From NCBI GenBank assembly GCA_030599515.1, contig JAUVNV010000031.1, positions 1 to 14,374 of the forward strand: DNA of 14,374 nt. The letters run 5' to 3'. This stretch comes from Acidimicrobiia bacterium (GTDB lineage Bacteria; Actinomycetota; Acidimicrobiia; Spongiisociales; UBA5794). The notes under the pieces were generated by a model. That model had not been told where the DNA came from and did no database searches. It saw only the letters and a list, made by a program, of their open reading frames with translations. Shown here in pieces: positions 13,899 through 14,374 of the stretch (position 1 is its first letter; the number at the start of each line of letters is the position of its first letter). The position numbers and the translations under genes were made by a program.

Positions 13899-14374
13899 TC
13901 AGAGATCTTCCGTCGTCTTGGGGCGGTCGTCTTTCAGCAGGCGGGATAGGGCTCGGTCGGCCAGGATCTTGCCGCCAGTCTGGCATCCGGGGCAGTAATT
14001 GGTTTCGCGTCTTCCGTGGACGATCCGCTGAACCGCCACACCGCAAGTCGGACACGGTTCTCCGAACTTGCCGTGCACGGCCATGTCCGGGTGGAAAGCT
14101 GTGACGTTGGCTGGGAAGCCGTCGCCGGTCTCGGCTACGCGGATCGCCGTCCACCGGGTGAGCGTTTCATCGGTCGTTTCGAAGAGACGCCCGATCTCGG
14201 CTCGGTTGAGGTTCGTGCTCATCTGAGTGGGCGAGAGGCCGGCGGCCCAAAGACTCTCGTCGGCAAATGCTCCGCCAAGTCCCGCGAAGAGACGCGGGTC
14301 GCTGAGGGTCCGCTTGAGCGTGTGACGCTCCCGAACAAGACGCTCGGAGAATCCGTCGAGATCGAGATCGCCGA
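13899..14374 (-). CDS. Fpg/Nei-family DNA glycosylase, C-terminal part
   Basis: The last 157 residues of a formamidopyrimidine/endonuclease VIII-type DNA glycosylase, which removes oxidised bases and cuts the abasic site. The N-terminus with the catalytic Pro-Glu is outside the window. Seen: the helix-two-turn-helix segment RHTLKRTLSDPRLFAGLGGAFADE with a following LSPTQ, the ETTDETLTRW segment, and the zinc finger CPTC-x16-CPGC ending in GRRETNYCPGCQTGG, the Fpg/Nei hallmark. An extra tail (LADRALSRLLKDD and on) follows the finger. The frame is open to the window edge (first full codon at 14372). Without the N-terminus I cannot tell Fpg (MutM) from Nei. It converges on cofE. Confidence 0.9.
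   Translation of the reverse strand, partial: GDLDLDGFSERLVRERHTLKRTLSDPRLFAGLGGAFADESLWAAGLSPTQMSTNLNRAEIGRLFETTDETLTRWTAIRVAETGDGFPANVTAFHPDMAVHGKFGEPCPTCGVAVQRIVHGRRETNYCPGCQTGGKILADRALSRLLKDDRPKTTEDL

Overview
This is a high-G+C, densely coded chromosomal segment of about 14.4 kb. It looks actinobacterial, probably from a deep-branching lineage such as Acidimicrobiia; the class is my inference from gene content and order. There are two main grounds. First, it carries an F420 gene pair (cofD-cofE). Second, the neighbourhood ahcY / SIS-family sugar isomerase / Trm112-like / phosphomannomutase / DUF3499 / DUF5719 + large glycosyltransferase / cofD-cofE resembles the actinobacterial neighbourhood that in Mycobacterium tuberculosis runs from sahH through pmmA (manB) and the DUF3499 gene to fbiA-fbiB. 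No phage, transposase, CRISPR array, tRNA or rRNA was found.

Layout. (1) Positions 1-3485, minus strand: a tightly coupled operon, manB -> Trm112-like -> bifunctional phosphoglucose/phosphomannose isomerase -> ahcY (3' end outside the window). Every junction is a 4-nt ATGA or GTGA overlap. (2) Positions 3558-4265, plus strand: a lone GT2 glycosyltransferase of the polyprenyl-phosphate sugar synthase type. Its start is divergent from manB across 72 bp and its end converges on a GtrA gene. (3) Positions 4277-7796, minus strand: DUF3499 -> DUF6788-like -> small zinc-ribbon protein -> large multi-spanning GT-C-like membrane protein -> GtrA. (4) Positions 7849-12194, minus strand: a 934-residue GT2/membrane fusion protein coupled to an anchored DUF5719 protein. 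(5) Positions 12181-13835, plus strand: cofD-cofE, whose 5' end overlaps the start of the divergent glycosyltransferase. (6) Positions 13899-14374, minus strand: the C-terminal part of an Fpg/Nei-type DNA glycosylase.

How the genes may work together: the isomerase and ManB would turn fructose-6-phosphate into mannose-6-phosphate and then mannose-1-phosphate. The GT2 could load a sugar onto a polyprenyl phosphate, GtrA could help move the lipid-linked sugar across the membrane, and the GT-C-like protein could use it outside. The GT2-membrane fusion and its DUF5719 partner look like a second, uncharacterised envelope module. CofD and CofE make F420, AhcY recycles S-adenosylhomocysteine and the Fpg/Nei protein repairs oxidised bases; these are housekeeping neighbours.

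The most unusual signals are three clusters of degenerate 7-bp tandem repeats placed at gene ends, a GT2 domain that seems to have lost its acidic catalytic motifs, an ahcY of the short archaeal/Thermotoga type with skewed glycine codon use, and a run of three small cysteine-rich proteins. No gap between genes exceeds about 125 bp.
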